Below, piece after piece: positions 8,369-16,844 of a stretch of 64,000 nt of DNA. Position 1 is the stretch's first letter, and every line of letters begins with the position of its first letter. Source of the DNA: CBDBLK01 sp965215445 (GTDB lineage Bacteria; Bdellovibrionota; Bacteriovoracia; Bacteriovoracales; Bacteriovoracaceae); the NCBI GenBank assembly GCA_965215445.1, contig CBDCDT010000002.1:1178001-1242000 (forward strand), read 5' to 3'. Made by a program: the position numbers and the translations under genes. The notes below the pieces were generated by a model that had not been told where the DNA came from, did no database searches, and saw nothing but the letters and a program-made list of their open reading frames with translations.

Positions 8369-10309
8369 TTATGTCTCCGCCAATTTTTTCTGCCGTTTCA
8401 ATTTTCTGCGGTATTGTTTTCTTTCTTTCGTAGTATTTTCCTTATAAACGTCGGGGTGGTATTTTTTCATATAAAGTTGAATGACATCTCGAACCACTGG
8501 GGCCGCGGCGGTAGAGCCGTGACAGCCGTGTTCAATGACTGTGGCCACGGCGATTTTGGGGTCTTGAAAAGGAGCATAACCCACGAAAATTCCGTGATGC
8601 CGATCCTTATAGGGCATTTCCTCGCATTTGCTGAAAAGTTCGCTCTTGGTCATACTTCGCACTTGGCTCGTCCCGGTTTTTCCGGCCATTTGAATTCCCT
8701 GTCCACGATACCACCAAGCGGTTCCCCCCTCTTCATTGACAACCTTATAGAGGCCTTTTTGTATGGCCTTGAGAGTTTTTGCTGAAACTTCAACTTTCCC
8801 CACAATTTCGGGTTCATATTTTTTTACGATTTTGCCAGTGGGAGAAAATATCTCTCTTATCAGGTAAGGCCTGAAAAGTGTTCCCCCATTGGCCACTGCT
8901 GCGTAGGCAACTGCCAATTGCAGGGGTGTCACCAAAACGTAAGACTGGCCAATAACACAAGAGAGCGTTTCACCGACCTGCCAATCTTCACCGTTGCGCT
9001 TTTTTTTCCATTCTCTGGTGGGTATTAATCCGCTTGTTTCCTGAGAAAGACCAATGCCGGTTTTTCTTCCAAAACCAAAACTTTTGGCATATCTGGCCAA
9101 CACATCAATATCCAACTGAACCGCCAACTGGTAAAAGTACACATCTACGGAGCGTTTTAACGCCTTATAAACATCGGTCATACCATGCCCCGATTTGCTC
9201 CAATCGTGATAGGTTCTGCGTCCCAGGCGATAAGTTCCCTTGCACATAAATTCCTGATCCGGTCTGACAATACCTTCTTCCAGGGCAGCAATAGCGGTGA
9301 TTGTTTTAAAGGTGGAACCGGGTGAATAATGTTCTTGAATAGTTCTGTCTCGCAAGGGATTATTTTTGTTCTCCACCAATTTTTTCCAATTGTCACGACT
9401 GATACTGCGACTAAATCCCCCAGGGTCAAATGAGGGTCGTGAAACCATCGCCAAAACTTCTCCGGTATTCACATCAATGGCGACAACACTCCCAACTTTA
9501 TTTTCCAAGGCGTGAAAGGATTTTAACTGAAGTTCTCTGTCGATGCTCAGACGTATATTATTTCCAGGCCTTGCATCTTTATTTTGAATTCCCCCTAAAA
9601 GAGTGTTTGTAATGGAATTTCTTCTCCTTCTTCCCAAGGCATCCACCTCTACAAATTCATACCCGTCCTCACCACGAAGTTGTAGGTCAAATTTTTCTTC
9701 AATGCCCGCCTGACCAATAAAATCTCCTAGTTTATAATTTAAATTATCCCGTTTGCGGTATTGTTTTAGTTGAGCTTGATCAATTTCAGAAATATAGCCC
9801 AACAAATGTGCGCCTATTTCTTTATCCTTATATTCCCGTGAAACAAAAGTTCTTACACGAACTCCGGGCATTTTATTATTTTCTGTTTCTATAACGGCCA
9901 CCTCTCTGAGAGAGAGATTTTTTTTAATGGTAATCGGTCGATAGCGTGCCTGCCCCTGATTCTTTTTCAAAATTTTCTCAATGGATTTAATATTCATATC
10001 CAGGACTTTTGCAAGTTTTTTCAAAGTCTCTTTTTTATTTTTTAAGTACTGAGGTGTTACGATGACATCAAAACGGGGAATATTGTGAATCAATAATTCA
10101 TCATTACGGCTATAAATCATTCCACGAGAGGCCAAAACCACTTCCTTTCTCAAACGATTCTGAAGTGAATATTGAAAAAAGCGTTCTCCTTGATAAATTT
10201 GAAGAAACCAAAGCCGTGCCAGGATAATCAAGAAAAAAAAAGCAATGATACTGCCAATGAGATCGGCCCTTTCCTTGTGTGCTTTAATAAGGTCTTCTTC
10301 GCTAAACAT
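8369..10309 (-). CDS. mrdA: Penicillin-binding protein 2, elongasome transpeptidase
   Basis: 646 residues, usual for class B PBP2. One N-terminal membrane anchor (about residues 17-37), a pedestal/dimerisation domain, and a transpeptidase domain with the acyl-enzyme motif SPGSTFKTI (about residue 330), SVDVYFYQ in place of SxN, and GKTGTS. It cross-links peptidoglycan synthesised by RodA. The start at 10309 overlaps the mreD stop. The Lys/Arg-rich last 25 residues are probably a disordered tail. Confidence 0.97.
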   Translation of the reverse strand: MFSEEDLIKAHKERADLIGSIIAFFFLIILARLWFLQIYQGERFFQYSLQNRLRKEVVLASRGMIYSRNDELLIHNIPRFDVIVTPQYLKNKKETLKKLAKVLDMNIKSIEKILKKNQGQARYRPITIKKNLSLREVAVIETENNKMPGVRVRTFVSREYKDKEIGAHLLGYISEIDQAQLKQYRKRDNLNYKLGDFIGQAGIEEKFDLQLRGEDGYEFVEVDALGRRRRNSITNTLLGGIQNKDARPGNNIRLSIDRELQLKSFHALENKVGSVVAIDVNTGEVLAMVSRPSFDPGGFSRSISRDNWKKLVENKNNPLRDRTIQEHYSPGSTFKTITAIAALEEGIVRPDQEFMCKGTYRLGRRTYHDWSKSGHGMTDVYKALKRSVDVYFYQLAVQLDIDVLARYAKSFGFGRKTGIGLSQETSGLIPTREWKKKRNGEDWQVGETLSCVIGQSYVLVTPLQLAVAYAAVANGGTLFRPYLIREIFSPTGKIVKKYEPEIVGKVEVSAKTLKAIQKGLYKVVNEEGGTAWWYRGQGIQMAGKTGTSQVRSMTKSELFSKCEEMPYKDRHHGIFVGYAPFQDPKIAVATVIEHGCHGSTAAAPVVRDVIQLYMKKYHPDVYKENTTKERKQYRRKLKRQKKLAET

Positions 10310-10842
10310 TAAATTTCATCCCCAAAATTGCCCAATTCCCGAACCCTCCAAATATTATCAAAAATGGCAAAGAAAAAAGGAGCTATTAAAGAAATAATCA
10401 CGCTTTCTGGAAAAAATCGCCAAAATTTTTCGGCAATATAATTTAAATCCTCTGTTTTTAAGTAAATGAGGGAAGAGATGATAATAAACCACAAAATTTG
10501 AAATACCTGGGTTACCAAAACAGTTATTGCCGCCGAAGTGAAATGAATAAGTTCTTTGAGGTAGCTCAAGAGAATGGCAATCAAAACTCCGGCAATCGTT
10601 CCCAGTTCCCAGCCTTCGACGCTAAAAAAACCGTGCAAATATTGTACTGAAAAAATTAAAAGACCAATATAAGGAGTATTTAACTTAAACCCCATAAAAA
10701 GGATCACCAGAATATTAAAAGGGATTCGATATTGGTTAAGTCCGACAAGAGGAAGCAATGTTGAAGAGAGAACTTCTAACAAAGCAACCATGATTAAGGT
10801 AATTCCCAGAGGGCGAAGAATATTTTTCCAAGGATTTATCAC
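10309..10842 (-). CDS. mreD: Rod-shape-determining protein MreD
   Basis: 177 residues, hydrophobic with five to six predicted spans; MreD is poorly conserved in sequence, and the call rests on size, topology and its position between mreC and mrdA. The GTG start overlaps the mreC stop as GTGA. It is the integral membrane member of the MreBCD elongasome scaffold. No mreB is present in this window. Confidence 0.88.
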   Translation of the reverse strand: MINPWKNILRPLGITLIMVALLEVLSSTLLPLVGLNQYRIPFNILVILFMGFKLNTPYIGLLIFSVQYLHGFFSVEGWELGTIAGVLIAILLSYLKELIHFTSAAITVLVTQVFQILWFIIISSLIYLKTEDLNYIAEKFWRFFPESVIISLIAPFFFAIFDNIWRVRELGNFGDEI

Positions 10843-11732
10843 CTTGAGTCTCCAGAACGGCCGATATTGAGTTCATTGAGGGCTTCCCATTCTTGGCTTT
10901 TCCTTTCATCTTTTTTGCTGACTAAAACTACAACTTCTTCCAATCGTCTAAAATCAACGGCCGGTGTAATGGTAACTTCCTGAATAATTCCATAACTTTC
11001 TTTTTCAATTCGAGTCACCGTTCCAATCTTAATTCCCTTGGGGTAAATATTCCCCAGCCCTGAAGTTACCGCCTGATCTTTTAAAATAACAGGTTCCGTT
11101 CTCGAAACATATTTCATGGTCGCCTTAAAGGATGAACTTCCTTCGACGATGCCGTGACAACGGGTTCGCTGAATAATGCCATCCACCCGATTGTTGGAAT
11201 CCAAAATAGTCAAAATGTCGGAGAAGTGACCGGTCAAGCGGTACACATAACCGACCAACCCATCGGCGGTAATGACCGGTGCTTGAATCCGAATCCCGTC
11301 ACTGCTACCTTTGTTGATGCGAAGAACTTTGTAATCACTATTGGAGTCCCAGGCCACAACCTGGGCCAGGACTTTTCCGAAATTGCCCACCCGCCCGAGT
11401 TGCAAAAAAGTGCGCAGCCGCTCGTTTTCAAGTTGGATTTCCCGACTTTCAAAAACCTGCCTTTCCAATTCAAGAACTTTATTTTTCAGGAGATGATTTT
11501 CTTGACTGGCCGAAACATTGGCCATGTAGTGAGTAAAAAAGTTATGGCCTTTGTTGCGAATGGACTTAACGCCGTATTGAAGCGAAGCAAAAACATCCAT
11601 CAACAAATCATCGAATCTTGAGTTTTGCGTCATGGAAATGTCGCGGCGGGAAAAAGTAAAAAGTGCCACTATTAAAACCACGAAATTAAAAAAATATTTG
11701 GTTCTGCGACTCGCACTATCCAAAAACCTCAA
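10839..11732 (-). CDS. mreC: Rod-shape-determining protein MreC
   Basis: 297 residues. A short cytoplasmic start and a single anchor (FFNFVVLIVALFTF) precede a coiled coil (about residues 70-110, LLKNKVLELERQVFESREIQ) and two beta-barrel lobes containing ADGLVGYVYR, SNNRVDGIIQ and TSGLGNIYPKGIKIGTV, the usual MreC arrangement in the periplasm. It starts with TTG at 11732, behind a good GAGGGG ribosome site. First gene of the cell-shape operon; a sigma-70-like promoter lies 60-90 bp upstream. Confidence 0.96.
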   Translation of the reverse strand: MRFLDSASRRTKYFFNFVVLIVALFTFSRRDISMTQNSRFDDLLMDVFASLQYGVKSIRNKGHNFFTHYMANVSASQENHLLKNKVLELERQVFESREIQLENERLRTFLQLGRVGNFGKVLAQVVAWDSNSDYKVLRINKGSSDGIRIQAPVITADGLVGYVYRLTGHFSDILTILDSNNRVDGIIQRTRCHGIVEGSSSFKATMKYVSRTEPVILKDQAVTSGLGNIYPKGIKIGTVTRIEKESYGIIQEVTITPAVDFRRLEEVVVLVSKKDERKSQEWEALNELNIGRSGDSR

Positions 11733-11765
11733 ATTTTGATCCCCTCAAAAGTGTTTCCGTGCTTC

Positions 11766-11794
11766 TTTACGTTTGCATTTCCCTTAGGCATAAT
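11766..11794 (+). promoter_or_regulatory. Possible promoter for the PpiD-like gene
   Basis: TTTACG (4/6), a 17-bp spacer and CATAAT (5/6) on the plus strand, about 45 bp before the ATG at 11840. Its -10 element overlaps the -10 element of the divergent mreC promoter, so the two may compete. Confidence 0.3.
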
Positions 11795-11821
11795 TCTACG
11801 TTTAGAAAAAGTATTTGTGAA
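11793..11821 (-). promoter_or_regulatory. Predicted sigma-70 promoter for mreCD-mrdA-rodA
   Basis: On the minus strand TTCACA (5/6 match), a 17-bp spacer and TAGAAT (5/6 match), reading towards mreC. The transcription start would fall near 11786, giving a leader of about 54 nt with the GAGGGG ribosome site of mreC. It overlaps a weaker promoter on the opposite strand. Confidence 0.5.
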
Positions 11822-11839
11822 CAAAGGAATATTTCTTCA

Positions 11840-13327
11840 ATGGCACTTAAAGGTCGAAAGCGAGTTTCCCATTTTTTTGTGACTTTCTTCATTGGTTTGA
11901 TTGTCGTTTCATTTATGTTTACCGGCTTCGAGAGTATGCGTGGAACACCCGATACTATCGCCCAGATTGGCAACAGTTCCGTTAAGTTTCGTGAATATCA
12001 AGAAGAATTTAACCGTCAACTGGGTTTTTACAAACAAATTATGGGAGGGGGGAAGGATTTAACTTACCAACAAATTGAGCGTTTTAAGCTAAAGGATAAT
12101 TCTATTCGCAACCTCGTTCAAAGAAAATTATTATTAAATCTGGCCGATGATTTAAGCATTGCTCCCGCTCCCGATCAGGTTCGTGAAACCATCAAGGAAA
12201 TGCCCTACTGGCAAACCAATCAACAGTTTGATCTCGAAAAATACAAGCAAGTTTTAATGTTTAATCGCTGGTCAACTCAAGAATTTGAGCAAAATACTAC
12301 TGAAAGACTTAAAAGCGAGGCCGCTCGAAACCTGTTTGCAAGTTTTCCCGTTTCTGAAAATTACCTCAAGGATGTTGTTCGCTTCAAAAAAATGCGTCGT
12401 TCGGTGGATATTGTTCAGATTAATAAAGAATCCTTAAGGCCGTTTCTTTCCGTTACCAAACAAGAAATTAAAAATTACCTGGCCAGACCCGACGGCAAAG
12501 CGAGAGCGGAAAATCTCTTTAATGACCGCAAAAGTTCGCTGGACAAACCGGAAGAAATCCGCGCCCACCACATTTTAATCAAGATTCCTGAGGGAGAAGA
12601 GAGCGAGGCGCTTAAAAAAATCGAAGAAATTGCCAAAAGGGCCACTCCTGCCAGCTTTAAAAGACTGGCCAATCAGCACACTGAAGACCCTTCGGGCAAG
12701 GGAAATGGCGGGAGCTTGGGCTGGTTTTCCCGTGGAAAAATGGCCCAGGAATTTGAAGAAGCGGCCTTTAAACTCAAAAAGGGTTCCATTTCACCTCCAG
12801 TTAAATCATCCTTTGGACACCATTTGATTTATGTTACTGGAAAAAGGGAAGCAGTACCGGCGGCCTTTCAAGACCACCAAAATGATTTAACCACGGAACT
12901 CATTCGCCAGGAAAAAAATGATGAATTGGAAAAACTTTTTCAAAGTGTAAACGACCAGGTTTTTAAGGCACTGGAAGCAAACCGATCTCGTCAGCTCGAA
13001 ACATTAAAAAAGCGCTATTCCCTATTTTTTCAAAAAGGGACCTCTGTCAATAAACTTGAAGGGACTCAGCATCTCGATGCGGCCTCTCTCGAAACCCTGT
13101 TTGCCTCTGACCCGAAAGAACCTTTTGTTCACTCCTTCACCCAAGGAATAAAAACGACTTTGGTGAGAGCGGTGCCCTACCGAAGTAAAAAAGGCGAAAA
13201 GGAATTAACGGTTGAAGAGGAAAGAAAAAATTTCATCAGAGTCTTTTCCGACAAGTTAAGAAAAGATGTTCTTAGGCTGCATGAAGAAAACACCAAGGTA
13301 AAAATCTTTGCCGGCCGTATTCCCTAG
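11840..13327 (+). CDS. PpiD/SurA-like membrane-anchored peptidyl-prolyl isomerase
   Basis: 495 residues. A basic N-terminus is followed by one membrane helix (FFVTFFIGLIVVSFMFTGF), then a SurA_N-type chaperone domain (IAQIGNSSVKFREYQEEFNRQ), then a parvulin domain (about residues 240-340) with IRAHHILIKIP, ASFKRLANQHTEDPSG, GGSLGWFSRGKMAQEFEEAAF and SSFGHHLIYV. This is the plan of PpiD, an inner-membrane periplasmic folding factor. The ATG at 11840 has AAAGGA upstream; an earlier in-frame start would add a stretch unlike the family. Its 3' end overlaps the ferredoxin gene. Confidence 0.88.
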   Translation: MALKGRKRVSHFFVTFFIGLIVVSFMFTGFESMRGTPDTIAQIGNSSVKFREYQEEFNRQLGFYKQIMGGGKDLTYQQIERFKLKDNSIRNLVQRKLLLNLADDLSIAPAPDQVRETIKEMPYWQTNQQFDLEKYKQVLMFNRWSTQEFEQNTTERLKSEAARNLFASFPVSENYLKDVVRFKKMRRSVDIVQINKESLRPFLSVTKQEIKNYLARPDGKARAENLFNDRKSSLDKPEEIRAHHILIKIPEGEESEALKKIEEIAKRATPASFKRLANQHTEDPSGKGNGGSLGWFSRGKMAQEFEEAAFKLKKGSISPPVKSSFGHHLIYVTGKREAVPAAFQDHQNDLTTELIRQEKNDELEKLFQSVNDQVFKALEANRSRQLETLKKRYSLFFQKGTSVNKLEGTQHLDAASLETLFASDPKEPFVHSFTQGIKTTLVRAVPYRSKKGEKELTVEEERKNFIRVFSDKLRKDVLRLHEENTKVKIFAGRIP

Positions 13328-13559
13328 TGACAGATGGCCACAAAATGCCTTGGGAACTTTCTATGTCAATTTCCAATGCATAGCTTGCGATGCCTGTATT
13401 AAAGAAGCACCTCAAGTTTTTGCTATGAATTGGCAAGACGGGCACGCTTTTACCAAATGCCAACCCCAAAATTCTCAAGAAATCCGACAGGCCTTGAAGG
13501 CCTTGGAACTTTGCCCCGTCGATGCCATCAAAAGTGATGGTTCATCTTTTTTAGAATGA
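13308..13559 (+). CDS. Single-cluster [4Fe-4S]/[3Fe-4S] ferredoxin
   Basis: 83 residues with Cys24, Cys27, Cys30 and Cys69 in the CxxCxxC...CP pattern of small monocluster ferredoxins (CIACDACIKEAPQVF and ELCPVDAI). It is an electron carrier; the partner is not evident. The TTG start overlaps the PpiD-like stop by 20 bp, suggesting translational coupling; a second TTG at about residue 15 is possible. The C-terminus overlaps the convergent gene by 9 bp. Confidence 0.8.
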   Translation: MPAVFPSDRWPQNALGTFYVNFQCIACDACIKEAPQVFAMNWQDGHAFTKCQPQNSQEIRQALKALELCPVDAIKSDGSSFLE

Positions 13560-14357
13560 AAAACCTATTTCTGAGGCAATAGACCTCATTTGCTCTTTAT
13601 TTAAATTTGGTTCTTTGACGTAGGGAAGATATTCCGGTCGGAAAAAGCCGTTGACTATAATTTCATCACCGGGGAGGGCAAATCCATTGGAGGATACTTC
13701 AGCATATTCACCACTACCCTGTTTTGCTGTGAGTTCGGAATATTTTTCTGAATTGACAAAGTCGAGATGGGCGTTGGCAAGTGGCCCATTGGAAAAGCGG
13801 ACTTTGGCACCTCCCTCTTTTTGTTGAACGTTGACAATTCCCATGATGTCTTCGTGTTTGGGATGTTCGTATTTGAAGTAGCCGTAGGAGTTGAGGACAG
13901 CACCTTCAACATTTAAAACTTCAGTTTCCCGGTCAGTCCCCTTGTGTAAAACAAGTCCACTGAGAAAAGCAACTCCGTTTTTAATTTCTGCACGGCCTTC
14001 AACCTGTAAAACTCCAATCACCAAATGATTCCTCCTCACGTCAAGAGCGCGGGCCAGGAACAGGTTTCCCTCTATATGCAGGCCTTCACCACTTTCTTTT
14101 TTTTCTTCAACATTTTCTTGTTTTTTTACTGGCGTTGGAGCGGGGGGAGGAGATGCTGTAGGTGCAGGGAGGGTGCGTTTTAACTGACCCAGGGGATTAA
14201 TACCGGCAGTATTTTTTTCTATTTTAAAGTTGGGCACATCCTCATCGTCGGTTGTATGGGAATAAAATTCTCGGTCTTGTTCATAGTTGAGTAAACCGAT
14301 CACCAAACCAATACTTACAAGAACGAGCAAAGTTATGATGGCAGGTCGCAATCTCAT
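13551..14357 (-). CDS. Membrane-anchored protein of unknown function
   Basis: 268 residues, no family recognised. One N-terminal membrane helix (AIITLLVLVSIGLVIGLL) is followed by a charged and Pro/Ala-rich linker (LPAPTASPPPAPTPVKK, about residues 60-80) and then by about 180 residues of predicted beta-rich sequence with regular alternation (IEGNLFLARALDV, IGVLQVEGRAEI, GLVLHKG). The layout resembles a periplasmic domain tethered across the peptidoglycan. ATG at 14357 preferred over the TTG one codon upstream. Confidence 0.65.
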   Translation of the reverse strand: MRLRPAIITLLVLVSIGLVIGLLNYEQDREFYSHTTDDEDVPNFKIEKNTAGINPLGQLKRTLPAPTASPPPAPTPVKKQENVEEKKESGEGLHIEGNLFLARALDVRRNHLVIGVLQVEGRAEIKNGVAFLSGLVLHKGTDRETEVLNVEGAVLNSYGYFKYEHPKHEDIMGIVNVQQKEGGAKVRFSNGPLANAHLDFVNSEKYSELTAKQGSGEYAEVSSNGFALPGDEIIVNGFFRPEYLPYVKEPNLNKEQMRSIASEIGFSF

Positions 14358-14471
14358 CAATAGCTTTATCGGAATTGCTTTTTTGTACTTAAGTAATAGA
14401 TGAGGGTGTTTAAATATTTTTTATTTTATTTTTGGAAAATTCTGCTTTATTTTAAAAAGAGGGAGATAAGC

Positions 14472-15155
14472 ATGAGCGACTTGGGTGTGGAAAAAATTCT
14501 CAACGACCCACTCGAAATTGGAGTTTATCTCTCGTCTGTCGAGAAATTTGAAACAGAACTCAATCTTTCACAAGACGAAGAATCCGATTCAATTCCCTAC
14601 AATATTTGTAATGTTAATATGTTTACTCAAGATATTGCCCTTACTCCAGGGCAAGAGCAAAATATGATGGAATTTGATCCCACCTTGCCCATTAAGGTAG
14701 AAAATTTGAGAAAAAACATTTCTTTTGAAGAATCACTGGTTCGTATTCACGGCAAGGGCCTTTTGATTATGAAAATTCCCAAGGCGGTCAATTTTATCAA
14801 CACCCGAGGCATGGACAGGTTTACTCCCAACCCCAAATACTCCTCCGGGGTTTACTTGAGAAAAATTGAGGCCTTACCCCATGAAGATGCTTCAGTAAGG
14901 GATGCCTATTTAATGGATTTTTCGGAAAAAGGTGTGGCGATTAGAGTGAATGATTCCCGTTGTCCTCAAGTTGAGATTGGTGATCGCATACAAATGCGTT
15001 TAAATGCGGATTATGCTTACCTCGATAAAATTAATGGACTTGTAACCTATAAGAAGTATATTCGCGAACACTCTGAACACCCTGCTTTTTCTAAAATAGG
15101 CATACGCTTGGAAAAAGGGCTGCCTGTGGAGAAAACCCAAGAGGTTTACTCATGA
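14472..15155 (+). CDS. PilZ-like domain protein
   Basis: 227 residues. The C-terminal about 90 residues show the PilZ core: AYLMDFSEKGVAIRV (the DxSxxG element), then VEIGDRIQMRL. PilZ domains bind cyclic-di-GMP; the upstream RxxxR motif is not obvious, so binding is uncertain. The N-terminal half is unassigned. The ATG at 14472 has a GGGAG ribosome site 7 nt upstream and is preferred to a start 24 codons earlier that would add a very hydrophobic stretch. It overlaps the convergent PilZ gene tail-to-tail by 6 bp. Confidence 0.65.
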   Translation: MSDLGVEKILNDPLEIGVYLSSVEKFETELNLSQDEESDSIPYNICNVNMFTQDIALTPGQEQNMMEFDPTLPIKVENLRKNISFEESLVRIHGKGLLIMKIPKAVNFINTRGMDRFTPNPKYSSGVYLRKIEALPHEDASVRDAYLMDFSEKGVAIRVNDSRCPQVEIGDRIQMRLNADYAYLDKINGLVTYKKYIREHSEHPAFSKIGIRLEKGLPVEKTQEVYS

Positions 15156-15830
15156 ACTGTTTTGAAAAGTGCTTAAAATCTCTTGAGGAAATTCAGATTC
15201 AAATTTCAGGCCAGCAATACAAATAGGTGCGTTTGCTATAGTAACGGTGTGGTTATAGGTGGTTTTGGCAGTAACACTTTTTTCAAAATCAACTTCGTCA
15301 AAATTGATAATTTTAAATAGGGCATTGGAAGAAAAAAACTCTTGATTTTCAGGGGAAACCACAACTCCCATTCCATTTACAGAGAGATTGCGCACTTGGC
15401 ATTTAAGGATTTTTCCTTCTTGTTTGGTGGCCATCGGCCTTAAATAGATGAGAGTTTCTTTTTTAGGACTTGCGTCCATGCGCTCTTCTTTTCTTTGCTC
15501 TAAATAAAATATTTTTTCGGGAAAATTAAGAAAGATTTCTTTGGGAGTAATTTGATGTTCTGTAGGAGAGGACTTGAAAACCATATCTTTGTGATCGGCC
15601 TTGAAATAAAGGTCTTTATTTTGCTCAAAATCGGGAAAAATCCCTTCCAATGGGGAAAGGATAAGGTGATCTCTTTCCAAGAGGATTCTTTTCACCACAA
15701 TGGGGGCAATGAGCTTGGTGCCTTTGAGATTTTGCCATACGAAAGCATTACTTTCGTCAACAAAAACAAAACCAATGTTTTCAAGATGTTCTTGACGACT
15801 TTTACTCGCCCGCATATTGGGAGCTACCAT
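15150..15830 (-). CDS. PilZ domain protein
   Basis: 226 residues. The C-terminal half carries a recognisable PilZ domain: EQRKEERMDAS (an RxxxR-type c-di-GMP arm) followed about 30 residues later by CQVRNLSVNGMGVVVS (DxSxxG variant). The N-terminal 110 residues form a second alpha/beta region as in two-domain (YcgR-like) PilZ proteins, though similarity is not clear. The ATG at 15830 is 9 nt after GAGG. It is arranged convergently with another PilZ-like gene. Confidence 0.7.
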   Translation of the reverse strand: MVAPNMRASKSRQEHLENIGFVFVDESNAFVWQNLKGTKLIAPIVVKRILLERDHLILSPLEGIFPDFEQNKDLYFKADHKDMVFKSSPTEHQITPKEIFLNFPEKIFYLEQRKEERMDASPKKETLIYLRPMATKQEGKILKCQVRNLSVNGMGVVVSPENQEFFSSNALFKIINFDEVDFEKSVTAKTTYNHTVTIANAPICIAGLKFESEFPQEILSTFQNSS

Positions 15831-15868
15831 GCTCACCGTCCTCTGAAGAAGGCCCTACTTACTATCTT

Positions 15869-16843
15869 CTATAATTTTTTGAGATATTTCAAAAATTCTG
15901 AATCACTGGACAGAATAAGTTGAGTTTGCCCCTTCAAAGAGGCCTTGTAGACCTCCATGGATTTGATAAATTCATAAAATCTAGGGCCTTGGCCGAGGGC
16001 GCGAGCGTAAATGGCGGCCGCTTTGGCCTCGCCCTCCCCTTTGAGAATTTGGGCCTCTCGATAGCCGCGCGAGCTAATTTCTTGAAGGTCGCGGCGTCGC
16101 CTTCCCTCAATAATGGCCTTTTCTCCCTGTCCGATAGAGCGGATTTTTTGGGCGATTCTCTGGCGTTCGGAGATCATGCGTTCGTAGACTTTGGCCTCTA
16201 CGCTTTTTTCGTAACTGATGCGCCTCAATTGCACGTCGATAAGGCTGATTCCAAATGAGGCCAACTCTTTGGAGGCCGATTCGACGATGCGTTCACTGAG
16301 GCTTTCACGTCCAGTAGTAATGCTTTCGATGTCTCCAAAGAGTTCTTCTTCGACCAGGCTTTCTCCGCTATCTTTGCGATCGGCAATTTCCTTCTTGAGT
16401 GTTTCCATTTTATCAATGATGGCATTTGAATCCCTGACTGCTTCTACCAGGTTGTGGTTGGAAATGACGTCGCGGGTGGCGGAATCCAAAATGGCATCCA
16501 ACCTGGCCTTGGCCCCTCTCTCGTTTCTGACTGTCTGGATGAATTTGAGGGCATCGACGATACGCCAACGGGCGGTGGTATCAACACTGATATATTTTTT
16601 GTCTTTAGTGGGGATTTGGTTGGGAAACCCATCCCAGGTGAGAATCCTTTTGTCTACATATTGAACTTTTTGCAAGAAGGGGACTTTAAAATGTAGTCCC
16701 GCGTTTGTGATGGGTTCGCCGATAGGTCTTCCAAATTGAGTGATAATGGCCTGTCTGCCCTCACTGAGAGTGTAAAACCCCTGGGCGGTGAGTATCAGGG
16801 CAAAGATCAGAAGGGCACCGGAGATGATAATTTTTCCGTTCAT
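15869..16843 (-). CDS. hflC: Protease modulator HflC
   Basis: 324 residues. An N-terminal anchor (IIISGALLIFALILTAQGFY) is followed by the SPFH/band-7 domain (EGRQAIITQFGRPIGEPITNAGLHFKVP) and a long C-terminal helical region (VYERMISERQRIAQKIRS...EAQILKGEGEAKAAAIYA). HflC pairs with HflK to form the periplasmic cage around the FtsH protease. A central insertion rich in Glu/Ser (about residues 150-180) is longer than in E. coli. Last gene of the carboxylase-hflKC operon. Confidence 0.96.
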   Translation of the reverse strand: MNGKIIISGALLIFALILTAQGFYTLSEGRQAIITQFGRPIGEPITNAGLHFKVPFLQKVQYVDKRILTWDGFPNQIPTKDKKYISVDTTARWRIVDALKFIQTVRNERGAKARLDAILDSATRDVISNHNLVEAVRDSNAIIDKMETLKKEIADRKDSGESLVEEELFGDIESITTGRESLSERIVESASKELASFGISLIDVQLRRISYEKSVEAKVYERMISERQRIAQKIRSIGQGEKAIIEGRRRRDLQEISSRGYREAQILKGEGEAKAAAIYARALGQGPRFYEFIKSMEVYKASLKGQTQLILSSDSEFLKYLKKL

Positions 16844-16844
16844 G

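Noticed and set aside
10309..11732. mreB next to mreC-mreD
   Set aside because: No actin-like protein is encoded in any frame near here; the operon starts at mreC, with a divergent PpiD-like gene upstream.
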